From the NCBI GenBank assembly GCA_963966185.1, contig CAWZYM010000139.1, positions 760,001 to 824,000 on the forward strand: 64,000 nt of DNA. The letters run 5' to 3'. The translations under genes were made by a program, and so were the position numbers. Positions 9,183 through 18,975 of this stretch are shown here, one piece after another. Every line of letters starts with the position of its first letter. The first letter of the stretch is position 1. The notes beneath the pieces are model-generated. The model was not told where the DNA came from and ran no database searches. It saw only the letters and a program-made list of their open reading frames with translations. The stretch is from Rhabditoides inermis (taxonomy: Eukaryota > Nematoda > Chromadorea > Rhabditida > Rhabditidae).

Positions 9183-12100
9183 TCTCCTACCTATAGTATA
9201 TGGTAAGCGAAATTTCTCTGGAACGCGACTATAAGCTTCATTTGCATATAATTGCGACTTTTGCAATGGCTGGTGGACTCGGGACGATGCCGATATGTCA
9301 GCAAAATCCTTTGCCCGCGCCGGGATTCGAACCCGCGAGTGCGGCGAGTGTAGGCGCGCCCGTGCGCCTTAGACCACTACACCACTTGGGCTTGTGCGTG
9401 CACTGTGCGAGAGAGCAATGAGGATGCAGCGAGGGGGCGTGGCCTGCGATAGCGCGTGTGTGTGTGTGAATGGGTGATGGCGAATGATATCGATGATTGC
9501 GCAACGAGAATGAAGGGGACAATGCGTGCAAAGTGTTGGGAAGTGATTGGGCATGTGTATCGAATACGTTTTGCATCGATATCGACTGATTAATAGTGAT
9601 TAAACATATCAAATGCACGGGTTTTAATGGGTTGGTGCGTGCAATCGGCTGTAATGAAGCGGGTATGCGTCGTGGACATGTTTTGTTTGTTTCAATAATT
9701 TCTTTTTATTATATTCTTTTGTTCTAATCACGTTTTGTCACTTTGATATGCGTTTAATATCAAAATAATCGCTTGAAACGCGTTTCGCAAAAACATCGTG
9801 TTTCGTTGTGCGGTGTATGGTGTAGCACAGTGATGATGACAATTCAAACATACAGCTGTGCGTGCGTGTTTTTGTTTATTTCTTTGTTTTGCAATGTTTT
9901 TATAATGTAATTTGTGTTGCAATGTGTTTTATAATTTTTGTCGATACGTATTTGACGTGCTGTATGCGTTTGTATTGCGTGTCGCACTCGTTCCATCGCG
10001 TTATCACTCGCGTTGCAATTTCGAATATTTTTGAATTTCGTTGTTTTTAATTGTTATAGTAACATTTTTATTTTGCAGGTAACATCTTCTGTCGGCCCGT
10101 AAACCACCGACATTCGCTTACACAGCTATCCACAATATTTCGTGAGTTATTTGTTGAAATAATTGGAATGCAATCAAATTGTTGCTTGTTCGTTCATGTC
10201 AGTGATCCGTTCTTTCCAGAATCTCGTTTTCGTCTTCTGCAGTCGTCGGCAACAGCAACTCGCACTTCGTAGTGGAGCCCTGGTGAGTTTTTTGGTTCGC
10301 TTTTTTATTGTAGAGAACGATTGGTACCATTGTTCACGTTTTTTAGGTGTATTACTGAGATTGTTTTTTAGTCTCCCTGTGGTGCCGGTTTTGCCTCGCT
10401 GCTCGTCGGAGCCGCGCTGCCCGTTGGAGCCCCGCTGCCCGTTGGAGCCCCGCTGGCTGCCCGTTGGAGCCCAGCTGCCCTTCGGACAAGTCGGTGAATT
10501 TTTGTTTGCTTTAGTTTTTTTTGTTTGCTTTAGTTTGTATTACTATTTTGTATTACATTAGTTTGTATTACATTACAGTCTGTTGTTGGTGCTGTCGTAC
10601 TGACCCGACTGCGCTGTCGCTGCTCATCGCCCGAGTTGGGTGTTTGCAGGAATTCAGTGTTCAGTGAGTGCTTCATCCTTTTGAATTTCGATGTATATTA
10701 AATGTGGTATTAGGCACGCCGATTGGATGATGTCATTATGTAGTCTTAAGTGAATTTCACAAAATAATAACATTAACTAATTAAATTTAAAATTAACTAA
10801 AAATTAACAAATAATAATAATAATAATAATTAATAACAATAATTAACAATATTAAAAAATAACTAAAATTAACTAATGCGCAATGCATTTCCTAAACTAA
10901 CGTGATACTATGCATCATGTAACAATCGGTCTTTACGTGTGCTTCAGGCCCCCACGCCGTGTATTACTGTGATTGTTTTTGCAGCCTCCTTTGTGGTGCC
11001 GGTGCCGCCCTGCTGCCGTCAGAGCTCCGCCTTCCCGTCGGAGAAGTCGGTGATTTTTTTTATTGTATCACGTTTCAATGTGATAAAATAAGCACTTGTA
11101 ATATTAATGCCGTTCCTTTTTTGAAGTTTGTATGCAAATGTGATATCAGGTTCTAGCTGATATTGGCAATAATGTGTTTCTTGTTTCTTCAGTTTCTGGC
11201 CGTGCCCGCCGCCGCGTCGATCCGTCTCACCCGTCTGCCGCCGCAGAAGCTGTCTTCGAACGTCGTACACTGCTGAACGTCAGGTACGCATTTCAGGCTA
11301 CTGGTGTCGCCTCTCGTCGTCCGCGCTGTCGTCAACAAGCACACACTCACTCTCTCACCTCCCTCTTTAAAAAGTAACTCTAAGATCTAAGCAACAATCA
11401 ATAATGTCCGACCTTGCCTCTCTCCTTAAACAATGCGCGTACACTAACGTTGACGATAAGGGTGTGTATAAGATGGAGTTGGCTGACGACCACCTGCAGA
11501 AGGTGATCGACACTGTCATGGAGAGAACTAAGGGGCAGCACACTGCCTGGGTGGTGGATATCGCGCTCTCTCAGCTGTATGCTGCGGAGGGTGCGATTCT
11601 CCCTAATCAGATAATGGGGCAGGTGAAGAAGTTTAATGTGGAGAGGCCTACTCATGTGCTAATCCCTGTGCTTGTGCAGAACCCTAAGCACTATAACCTA
11701 CTTGTGTACAGTCCCGATAAGAACAACTACACGGTGTTCGATTCGATTCCTAATGCTAACCGTGGATCTCTTAACGATCCTTATGTGAAGTATCTCACCC
11801 GTAACATGTTCCCTATCATTGCCCGCAATAATGCGCCTCTGAGTATGGTGCGCGGACGGTGTGATCGTCAGATCGACAGTAACAGTTGTGGATTTTACGT
11901 GTTGTGTTTTACGGAGCACATTCTCTGTAATCTCCAGCCCATTAAGGTGATGGAGAGTAAGGATAAGGTGCTGGCGTACCGCGCCAAGATTGAGAAGTTT
12001 CTCAGTAACCAGTACAAGAAGCAGGTGGCCGATGTGGTTGTGGCCGCGGCCCCAGCTCCTGTGGCATCCGCTGCCATAACGATTTCCTCTCGTAAGCCTT

Positions 12101-15100
12101 CGTACAAGGCTGTACTAACTTCTCCTCCTCGCCCTGTTTCTACTCCTAATCAGCCTAGCATCCCACAGTTCACGGTGGGAGACGCTATGGTTGTTTCTAA
12201 AGATCGCCGAGTTAAGAAGGTGTCTCCTGTCAACAAGACTAATGTAACTAATCCTAACGTGTCTGATAACACTGTTTCTACTTCCCCAGTTGTTTCCATG
12301 TCTAATGTAACTTCTGTTCCGTGTGCTCTCGTATCGAAGCCATCTAATGTTAACGACTCACCTCTCACTCCTCCTTCTAACATTTCCACACCGGTAGCTT
12401 CCAAGTCTAATCAGAGGAAGAGACGGTCGGATGAGGTCGACGTTGATATAGTGCAGCGTATGATTGCACTCGCGGCTACGCCGAGTACTCCTAAGACATC
12501 AGTCCCTCGTAAGCGTAAAACAACACCTCGTAAACCTGTTCCGGAAAACATTGAAGATCTTTCCTTGCTTAGTAAGGATCAGGTGTATCGTATGCGTAAG
12601 TCTCTTGGTGTTGATAACGATAATGAAGCTGTACTTGCCGCTGCTCGTGTTCGTAAAGATAAGCTTCGTGCATCCGTCGAAAAGCGACGACGCGAGCAAG
12701 AAGCAGACACTACTGCGCATAAGACCAAGTACGTGCGTAAGACGATTAATTTCTTCAACGCTGCTGCGGATAAGTCTGTCTGCCCTGACTATATGAGTCT
12801 CGGAAAGATGGAGGAGTGTATGTTCGATTACTGTCGAGCGCTAAAGTTTAAGCAGGAGACGTCCGGTGTGTGTTGTAGTAATGGAGCTGTTAACGTTTCC
12901 GATGCTCCCTCTATTCGGTCTAATCTAATGGTTAAGCTTTACGATGTTGCGAAGGAGAAGCGTTCCTACTATAACAACTTTCATAACTACAACAAGAACT
13001 TAGCGATGGCTTCTCTAATAATGAGGCGATCGGATAACATACCTAAGGGTGAACCGGTTGTGGTGGTGCAGGGTAAGATGAGCACGGGTGTGTGCCACTT
13101 GTTACCATCAGAAACTGGTAAACCGGGATTTGCGCACATGTACTATGTGCCAGGCGCTAAGGAGGATATTTGGAGTCGGATGGCGGAGAGCGATGATGTT
13201 GATCGTAAGCTGTTGGAGGAGTTGTACGAAATATTGTGCACTCATAACCCGTACACAGCAGCATATAAATCTACATATAAGTTGTATATGGATTTGGTAA
13301 AGATGAACATTGATTCGGGTCGTCCCGATCTAATCCCTTGTGTGGGAATGAAGTTTGTCTCGTATAAAGATAGGCGTGCATCTAATCTAATCAAGGGACA
13401 TCACCCTGGAACTCTTAATGTGCCTGGTAATAAGTCGGAGGTGGCTGTTCTGTACGGTGATGCGGATGGCAGTCCACCTACACTGGAACAACTTAAGGAA
13501 AGCTCATGGGTAATGACTCATAATTGGGAGGCACGACCCATGCCACACTATGATACACATGCCGATCCTTTAATGTTCCCTGTATTATTCCCGGAGGGAA
13601 ACCCTTTTTTCCGGCGTTTTGTAAAACGTAATGGTTACATAAGCGAGGAGGATGAAGATGATAACGATGATGATGCTCACGATAATTCTATTCTAAATAT
13701 ACATGGTGATCAAGAAGGTCAGCTGTCTGCCGGCGATTTAACTGATAATGAGGAGGATGAGTCTGATAAGTCTAAGAAGAAGGTGAAGAAGCGCAAATTT
13801 GTGAGCTATTCAGAACTTGCACGGTATTCATACCGTCGCACTATTGATAATAAGGATCTGCACTGGATTCTCGGTGCTGGTAAGATGCTTCAATTGCACG
13901 GAACGTTTACGTTTACGCGCATCGAGGCCGAACGGTTGGCGCAGATTCGTCGCAAACAACAAGAACTGCTCAAGATAGAACATAACGAGTATTTTAACTG
14001 GATGAAGACGAGGATGGAGAGTAAGGGAATACAGGTCGGGCAGTTTGTGTACATGCCCGCTGTATTTGTTGGCAGTAAGAAGTGGTGTGAAGATAACTAT
14101 AATAACGCTATGGCTGTAGCGGCTCAGTGCGGTAAGCCGCATCTGTTCATAACACTGACTGGTAATCCCGGATGGAGCGAAGTAAGTGATAATCTTGTTG
14201 GTAAGAATGCGATGGACGACCCAGATCTTTTGGCTCGGGTGTGTAAGCTAAAGTTTGATCAGGCGTGGGATTTAATTAAGAATAAGGAGATTTTCGGTAA
14301 AGTAAAGGCGATATGGTGGAGGATAGAGTTCCAGAAACGCGGTGTTCCTCACTGTCATATGCTCGTGACACTGGAAAAGGACATTCCCGAAGAGGATATT
14401 CCCAAGTACATATCTGCTGAGATTCCCGTGCTTCCCGATAAGAGCGACCCTAACTACGATAAGATGAAGAAACTTAAAGAGTTGGTTTTAAGCCACATGG
14501 TTCATAATCCTTGTGTCGGTAAAAACCACTATACATGTAGGAAAGATAATCCTCAGTATTGCAAGAAGCGTTTTCCTAAGCCGTTCCGTGATGAGATGAT
14601 AATCGATAAGCACGGAATGCCACACTACCCTCGTCCCAATAACGGTGAATGGGCGTTTCTCAAGGACGGCAAGACTCAAGTAACTAATAGGGACATTGTG
14701 CCCTTTAACCACTTTCTTATGCTCGCGTTAGGCACTCATTGTAATGTGGAGTACTGTGGCTCGAGTGCATCGTACAAGTACATTTCTAAGTATTTGACTA
14801 AGGGAGTGGACACTCTTCTTGCTGCTGTAGCGTCAGGAAATATGGATAAGATGAAGGAGTACATGAAGATGGGAAGAGATGGAGTGGAGAGGTTGTACTT
14901 CGATGAGGGAGAAGAGTTTGTCAAGTTGAGATATCTCTCTGCTTGTGAAGCGTTCTATCGACTTCATAACTTTAACCTTGTACGTTCTACACATAATGTT
15001 AAGCCTATTGGAGTGCATTTGCCCGGTGAGCAACCGATTTACTTTGAGAAGGGTAAGATTCCCAAATTAGGTAAATCTAAGTCTATGTTCATTGCGTACA

Positions 15101-17556
15101 TGGAGAAGGTCAGCAATGATCCGGAAGCTGCTCACCTAACGTTTGAACAGTTAACGAGGGAGTACCGATATAATCCTAAGACTGCGACTTACACCAAGTA
15201 TAAGCGCGATAAAAACGTTGTAACGCGGTTGTTTCAAGTGAATCCTCGTAATGTGGAAAAGTTTGCACTCCGTTTAATAGTTCAATCGCGACCCGTAAAG
15301 TCGTTCGAAAACGCGCGAACTGTTAATAACGTGGTCTACGATACGTTTAACGAAGCAGCCATTGTCGCTGGACTGATTCATAACGACCGTACGTGGGATG
15401 AGTGTATGGCTGAAGCGTGCCACACAGGTATGCCTAAGCGTTTGCGCGTTTTGTTTGCCTCAATTCTAATGCATTGTTCGCCTCCCGATCCTTTGGGATT
15501 GTGGAATAAGTATAAGGAGAAGATGGCACCGCGTAACACTAATCGTTCATTAGAGGAGAACCTTGCTACTGCCTTGCGGCGATTAAAGTGGATTTTGGGT
15601 CGTAACGGCCGCACTCTCTCCGAGTACGGACTACCGGAACCTAACGGTGGGGAAGAGGAGGATATTGATGGTGATGGTAACGATAATGGCAATGCGGCTA
15701 ATAATCCTCTCAATGAGGGACAGTCTCGCATTGTGTCTCGTGTGATGGCTGCTGTTCATCAGAGCAAAGAGTCTCGCGGTAATGTCTGCTTCTCAATGCA
15801 GGGCAGCGGAGGCACTGGCAAGACATATGTTTATAATAAGATAATTGCATTGTGTAAGAAGGATAACTATAAGGTATTGGTGGTGAGCAGTACTGGAATA
15901 GCTGCGACGCTACTGCAGGGTGGACAAACGTCACACTCTGCTTTCAAGTTACCTCCTAAGTTGGATAAGGATAGTGTGAGTCGCATAAAGGCTCACTCGG
16001 ATGAGGGTAAACGCCTAAGAGAGGTGGATTTGATCATCTGGGATGAGTGCACGATGAGCATAATGTACGCGTTGGAGTGTGTGAATAACGTGCTAAAGCT
16101 GTGTGCTGATGATGTGAATCGTGATAAGCCTTTTGGTGGAGTGGTAATATTGTGTGGAGGAGATTGGAAACAACTCCTTCCAGTTATGGAAGGGCAGGAT
16201 CCGGTAGTTTCTGCGAGTGTAATTCTTAAGCGTAGCCCCCTGTGGACTATGTTTGAAACGTTTACTCTAACCGAAAATATGCGTGTCAAACAGGGTGAGG
16301 CAGAGTTTGCCAAGTATCTCGAGCTGGTGGGCACGGGACAACACGAACAAGTAAACGGTCGCCTAATGCTTCCAGAACAGTTTCTCGTTAACTCTGAGAG
16401 CGATATCATTAATTGGCTATACACACCGACTGTGCTAATGGCGCCTACGGAAATGGCTAAGGTTGCGATTCTTGTACTCAAGAACGTCGACTCTCTAAGG
16501 ATTAACGAGCAGATTCTAAACATGTGTGTGGGTCAGACTTTCACTGCGGTGTCGACTGACTCTCCTATTGATCTCGTAAGCCGAGAAGCGAGTAAGGATC
16601 TGGCTGGCAGACACCGAATCAGCACCTCTGTGGAGCATATCTGGAAAGAGACGCCGAGCGGCTTCCCTCCGCATAAGTTGCATCTTAAAGTCGGATGCAT
16701 AATCATGTTACTGCGTAATCTTAACGTGGCCGCAGGACTGTGTAATGGTACGAGGTTGGAGGTTGTAAGCTTCTCTCAGCACATGCTGGAGTGTAAGAAC
16801 GTAACGACTAATGATGACGACACCGTCTTCATTCCCAAGATTAAGCTTACCTACGAGGATAGGCGTAATGATCTCGCTTTTGAGAGGTGGCAGTTCCCTG
16901 TCCGTCTCTCTTACGCGATGACTATTAACAAGAGCCAAGGTCAGACGTTTGATAAAGTTGGCATAATCCTAAAGTCTCAGCCATTCGCACATGGACAATT
17001 CTATGTGGGTTTATCGCGCATTCGCAGTGCCGATGGCTTGAAGGTGTTTGCCTCTTGGGGCAACAGGACCCACTCTAACGGTACCTCGGCCAAGCCCATT
17101 CATAATGTCGTCTATAAAGACGTTCTCTAAACATAACAAACAACATGAAATAAATAAGATAGTTAGTTCTTTCGTAATTTAGATATAGTTAATTGTTACC
17201 TTTATCAATCTCTTTTGCAAAAATAAACATTATTTAACTTATTTGTGTTGCGTTTTGTGGGGGAAGGGGACTGGGTCACTTTTTGATGTTTACTGTTTGG
17301 TGTTTCGGCGTTCCTCCTCTGCACCTCGACTTGGCTTGAAAGGTGTTTCTCTTTCACGGAACTTTTGTTCCACCTTTTCCGTTAAGTGTTTCATTTCATA
17401 TTCGCCTTCAAGACGGTAGTTGAAGGCCTGCAATGTTTCATATTTACTGTTTATTCGTTTTCGCTCGGGGTCCAAGGGGGGGCGGCAGCCCCCCCTTGAG
17501 GTAAAACAAAAGCAAAACCTCTTCTTTCTAATTTCTCATGCCCTCTCCCAGGCTAG
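9183..17556 (+). mobile_element. Helitron-like unit 6, autonomous (8.4 kb)
   Basis: Starts TCTCCTACC and ends CCAGGCTAG. Its 5' third matches the non-autonomous units, with an antisense tRNA-like module at 9312-9391. Positions 10078-11300 hold several AG..GT bounded exon-like segments, one with four near-copies of GTTGGAGCCCCGCTGCCC (about 10406-10480). These may be 5' UTR exons of the transposase transcript. The RepHel ORF follows at 11404-17130, with AATAAA signals at about 17150 and 17222. Near the 3' end only the second of the two usual hairpins is present (17469-17503). This unit can plausibly supply replication proteins to the others. Confidence 0.8.
11404..17130 (+). CDS. Helitron replicase: Ulp1/C48-like protease + HUH Rep + PIF1 helicase
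   Basis: Intronless ORF of 1908 codons, the transposition protein of the array. Residues about 20-200 look like a Ulp1/SENP (C48) cysteine protease. Candidate catalytic residues are His96, Asp113, Gln156 and Cys162 in the context SNSCGFYVL. A Ser/Thr/Pro-rich linker follows (about 215-350). The Helitron Rep domain has HLFITLTGNPGW (about 912), the HUH motif RGVPHCHMLVT (about 980) and a tyrosine motif SYKYISKYLTKG (about 1125) with two Tyr. A PIF1/RecD-type helicase follows: Walker A GSGGTGKT (about 1467), Walker B LIIWDE (about 1543), motif V-like NKSQGQTF and a C-terminal GLSRIRSADGL. All key motifs look intact, so the protein may be active. The fused protease could act on SUMO or ubiquitin-like modifiers, or be a self-processing domain; that role is inference. 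Confidence 0.93.
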   Translation: MSDLASLLKQCAYTNVDDKGVYKMELADDHLQKVIDTVMERTKGQHTAWVVDIALSQLYAAEGAILPNQIMGQVKKFNVERPTHVLIPVLVQNPKHYNLLVYSPDKNNYTVFDSIPNANRGSLNDPYVKYLTRNMFPIIARNNAPLSMVRGRCDRQIDSNSCGFYVLCFTEHILCNLQPIKVMESKDKVLAYRAKIEKFLSNQYKKQVADVVVAAAPAPVASAAITISSRKPSYKAVLTSPPRPVSTPNQPSIPQFTVGDAMVVSKDRRVKKVSPVNKTNVTNPNVSDNTVSTSPVVSMSNVTSVPCALVSKPSNVNDSPLTPPSNISTPVASKSNQRKRRSDEVDVDIVQRMIALAATPSTPKTSVPRKRKTTPRKPVPENIEDLSLLSKDQVYRMRKSLGVDNDNEAVLAAARVRKDKLRASVEKRRREQEADTTAHKTKYVRKTINFFNAAADKSVCPDYMSLGKMEECMFDYCRALKFKQETSGVCCSNGAVNVSDAPSIRSNLMVKLYDVAKEKRSYYNNFHNYNKNLAMASLIMRRSDNIPKGEPVVVVQGKMSTGVCHLLPSETGKPGFAHMYYVPGAKEDIWSRMAESDDVDRKLLEELYEILCTHNPYTAAYKSTYKLYMDLVKMNIDSGRPDLIPCVGMKFVSYKDRRASNLIKGHHPGTLNVPGNKSEVAVLYGDADGSPPTLEQLKESSWVMTHNWEARPMPHYDTHADPLMFPVLFPEGNPFFRRFVKRNGYISEEDEDDNDDDAHDNSILNIHGDQEGQLSAGDLTDNEEDESDKSKKKVKKRKFVSYSELARYSYRRTIDNKDLHWILGAGKMLQLHGTFTFTRIEAERLAQIRRKQQELLKIEHNEYFNWMKTRMESKGIQVGQFVYMPAVFVGSKKWCEDNYNNAMAVAAQCGKPHLFITLTGNPGWSEVSDNLVGKNAMDDPDLLARVCKLKFDQAWDLIKNKEIFGKVKAIWWRIEFQKRGVPHCHMLVTLEKDIPEEDIPKYISAEIPVLPDKSDPNYDKMKKLKELVLSHMVHNPCVGKNHYTCRKDNPQYCKKRFPKPFRDEMIIDKHGMPHYPRPNNGEWAFLKDGKTQVTNRDIVPFNHFLMLALGTHCNVEYCGSSASYKYISKYLTKGVDTLLAAVASGNMDKMKEYMKMGRDGVERLYFDEGEEFVKLRYLSACEAFYRLHNFNLVRSTHNVKPIGVHLPGEQPIYFEKGKIPKLGKSKSMFIAYMEKVSNDPEAAHLTFEQLTREYRYNPKTATYTKYKRDKNVVTRLFQVNPRNVEKFALRLIVQSRPVKSFENARTVNNVVYDTFNEAAIVAGLIHNDRTWDECMAEACHTGMPKRLRVLFASILMHCSPPDPLGLWNKYKEKMAPRNTNRSLEENLATALRRLKWILGRNGRTLSEYGLPEPNGGEEEDIDGDGNDNGNAANNPLNEGQSRIVSRVMAAVHQSKESRGNVCFSMQGSGGTGKTYVYNKIIALCKKDNYKVLVVSSTGIAATLLQGGQTSHSAFKLPPKLDKDSVSRIKAHSDEGKRLREVDLIIWDECTMSIMYALECVNNVLKLCADDVNRDKPFGGVVILCGGDWKQLLPVMEGQDPVVSASVILKRSPLWTMFETFTLTENMRVKQGEAEFAKYLELVGTGQHEQVNGRLMLPEQFLVNSESDIINWLYTPTVLMAPTEMAKVAILVLKNVDSLRINEQILNMCVGQTFTAVSTDSPIDLVSREASKDLAGRHRISTSVEHIWKETPSGFPPHKLHLKVGCIIMLLRNLNVAAGLCNGTRLEVVSFSQHMLECKNVTTNDDDTVFIPKIKLTYEDRRNDLAFERWQFPVRLSYAMTINKSQGQTFDKVGIILKSQPFAHGQFYVGLSRIRSADGLKVFASWGNRTHSNGTSAKPIHNVVYKDVL

Positions 17557-18949
17557 TCTCCCATCCTATAGTGTACAGCAAGGGAATTTTCTCCGTCACG
17601 CCACTTAAGCTTCATTTGCATAATTTGCCGAGTTTGGCAATGTCTTGGTACTCTGGGGGGCAGAGGATGATGCCAAGATGTAAGCAAAACCCTCGGCACG
17701 TACCGTGATTCGAACCTGCGAGCATCGAATCCGCGCAACCGCGCCTTAGACCACTACACTAAGTGGCCATGTGTTTGGGTTGGGTGAGAGAGCGATGAGG
17801 ACAGCGCGGCCCGGCGATAGCGTGTGAATAGGAGAGAATAGAGTGTCAATAGAGAAGAATAGAGTGTGCGCTTTCGGAACCGATGCTATAATGGAGGAAA
17901 CATGTGGGATAGTATTCATACATGTTAGAGCTCTACGATATTGATTGATATCGATCGATTGCAAGTGAAACGTATTGCTGCGCGTGTCGACCATCTCTAA
18001 CTGCATGCGACCGAGCCGGCGGAGACGAGTTCGAGCCAGAGCCACGCCACGAGAGCCACGGCGTAGCCATTCTGGCTCAGGCGGTAGAGCGTCAGCCTGT
18101 TAAGCCTGAGGTCCCGGTTTCGAATCCCGCCCCGGCCAAAACGTTTTGTTCACTCTGACACACTGTCAGAAGGATAGTGAATGGGTTTTGAGCACATGTA
18201 AACGTCTGCATGGTAGTGTAGTGGCTACGGTGCGGGCGTGACAAGTGAGTGACCGGGGTTCGAACGCCGCTTCTCCCAAATTCTTTTGCCGGTCTTGGTT
18301 ATGAGTCAGGGAGATAGTGATTGGGTTTTGAGCTCAAGGAAACGTCGTCCTGGTGGTGTAGTGGCTATGATAAGGGCGTGGCAAGTGAGTGACCGGGGTT
18401 CGAACCCCGCTGCTCCAAAAAAGCGGGGAGCAATACAAAAATGAGAACATGTGTTTTCAAAAACTTTTCTACCAAAACAAATATTTCAACTCCACTTTAT
18501 CCATTCCATCTCCAGCACGTTCTGATAAGCGGCGCAGCCGCGCACTCCCGAGTAAAAAGAAAATGACAAATGAATATTCCTCTTTCTTGGCTATCAGACG
18601 GAAGGCGAGAGAAATGAAGTATATTCTCGACTGTTCAGATGTGCACTCACTCCCTCTTTCTCTCTTGCAACCACGCCATGCGCTCTCCCTTGTATAAAAG
18701 AAGGCGCGTAACGCCTATCAAAATTATTATTTCACACCTCTACGACAAGTGTTTACAAAGTGAGAATTGTGATGAAACATTAAGCGATATTATGGGTTTC
18801 TGAAAGCGATATTATGGGTTTCTGAAAGACTAAAAAGAAATGTTCGCGCGAAGCGCGGACTACGTGAAAATGTAAAACTTTTTTTCCATTTACAATTGTT
18901 ACTGAACATTTCCATTCTCAACGTTGTTTCCACTCCCTACTAATGCTAG
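17557..18949 (+). mobile_element. Helitron-like unit 7 (1393 bp, diverged)
   Basis: Last and most diverged unit. It starts TCTCCCATCC and ends ACTAATGCTAG. It keeps an antisense tRNA-like module (17694-17770), a GCC-type module with GTT in the anticodon-loop position (18066-18138) and two GTGTAGTGG-type modules (about 18208-18277 and 18349-18416). The GC hairpins are replaced by weaker ones (GCGGCGCAGCCGC near 18531 and TTCGCGCGAAGCGCG near 18843). A TATAAAAG-like box lies at about 18692. Its right border sits 26 bp from the stop codon of the minus-strand lectin-like gene. Confidence 0.7.
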
Positions 18950-18975
18950 TCTTGCATCTGAATGCGACAAACGAC

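Larger units (their letters stand above)
30..18949 (+). mobile_element. Head-to-tail array of seven Helitron-like elements
   Basis: The motif GGCTAG|TCTCC (unit end, then next unit start) occurs at 2042/2043, 3030/3031, 5033/5034, 7169/7170, 9182/9183 and 17556/17557. The outer borders fall at 30 (TCTCCTACC after a T-rich flank) and 18949 (CTAG, followed by TCTTGC). TC at the 5' end and CTRR at the 3' end are the classic Helitron termini, and unit 6 encodes the matching Rep/helicase. Because each unit directly follows the CTAG of the one before, with no A between them, the array looks like a rolling-circle concatemer rather than nested insertions. The outer flanks are T on both sides, so the target site would be T|T rather than the canonical A|T. 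Boundaries are seen; the mechanism is inferred. Confidence 0.82.
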
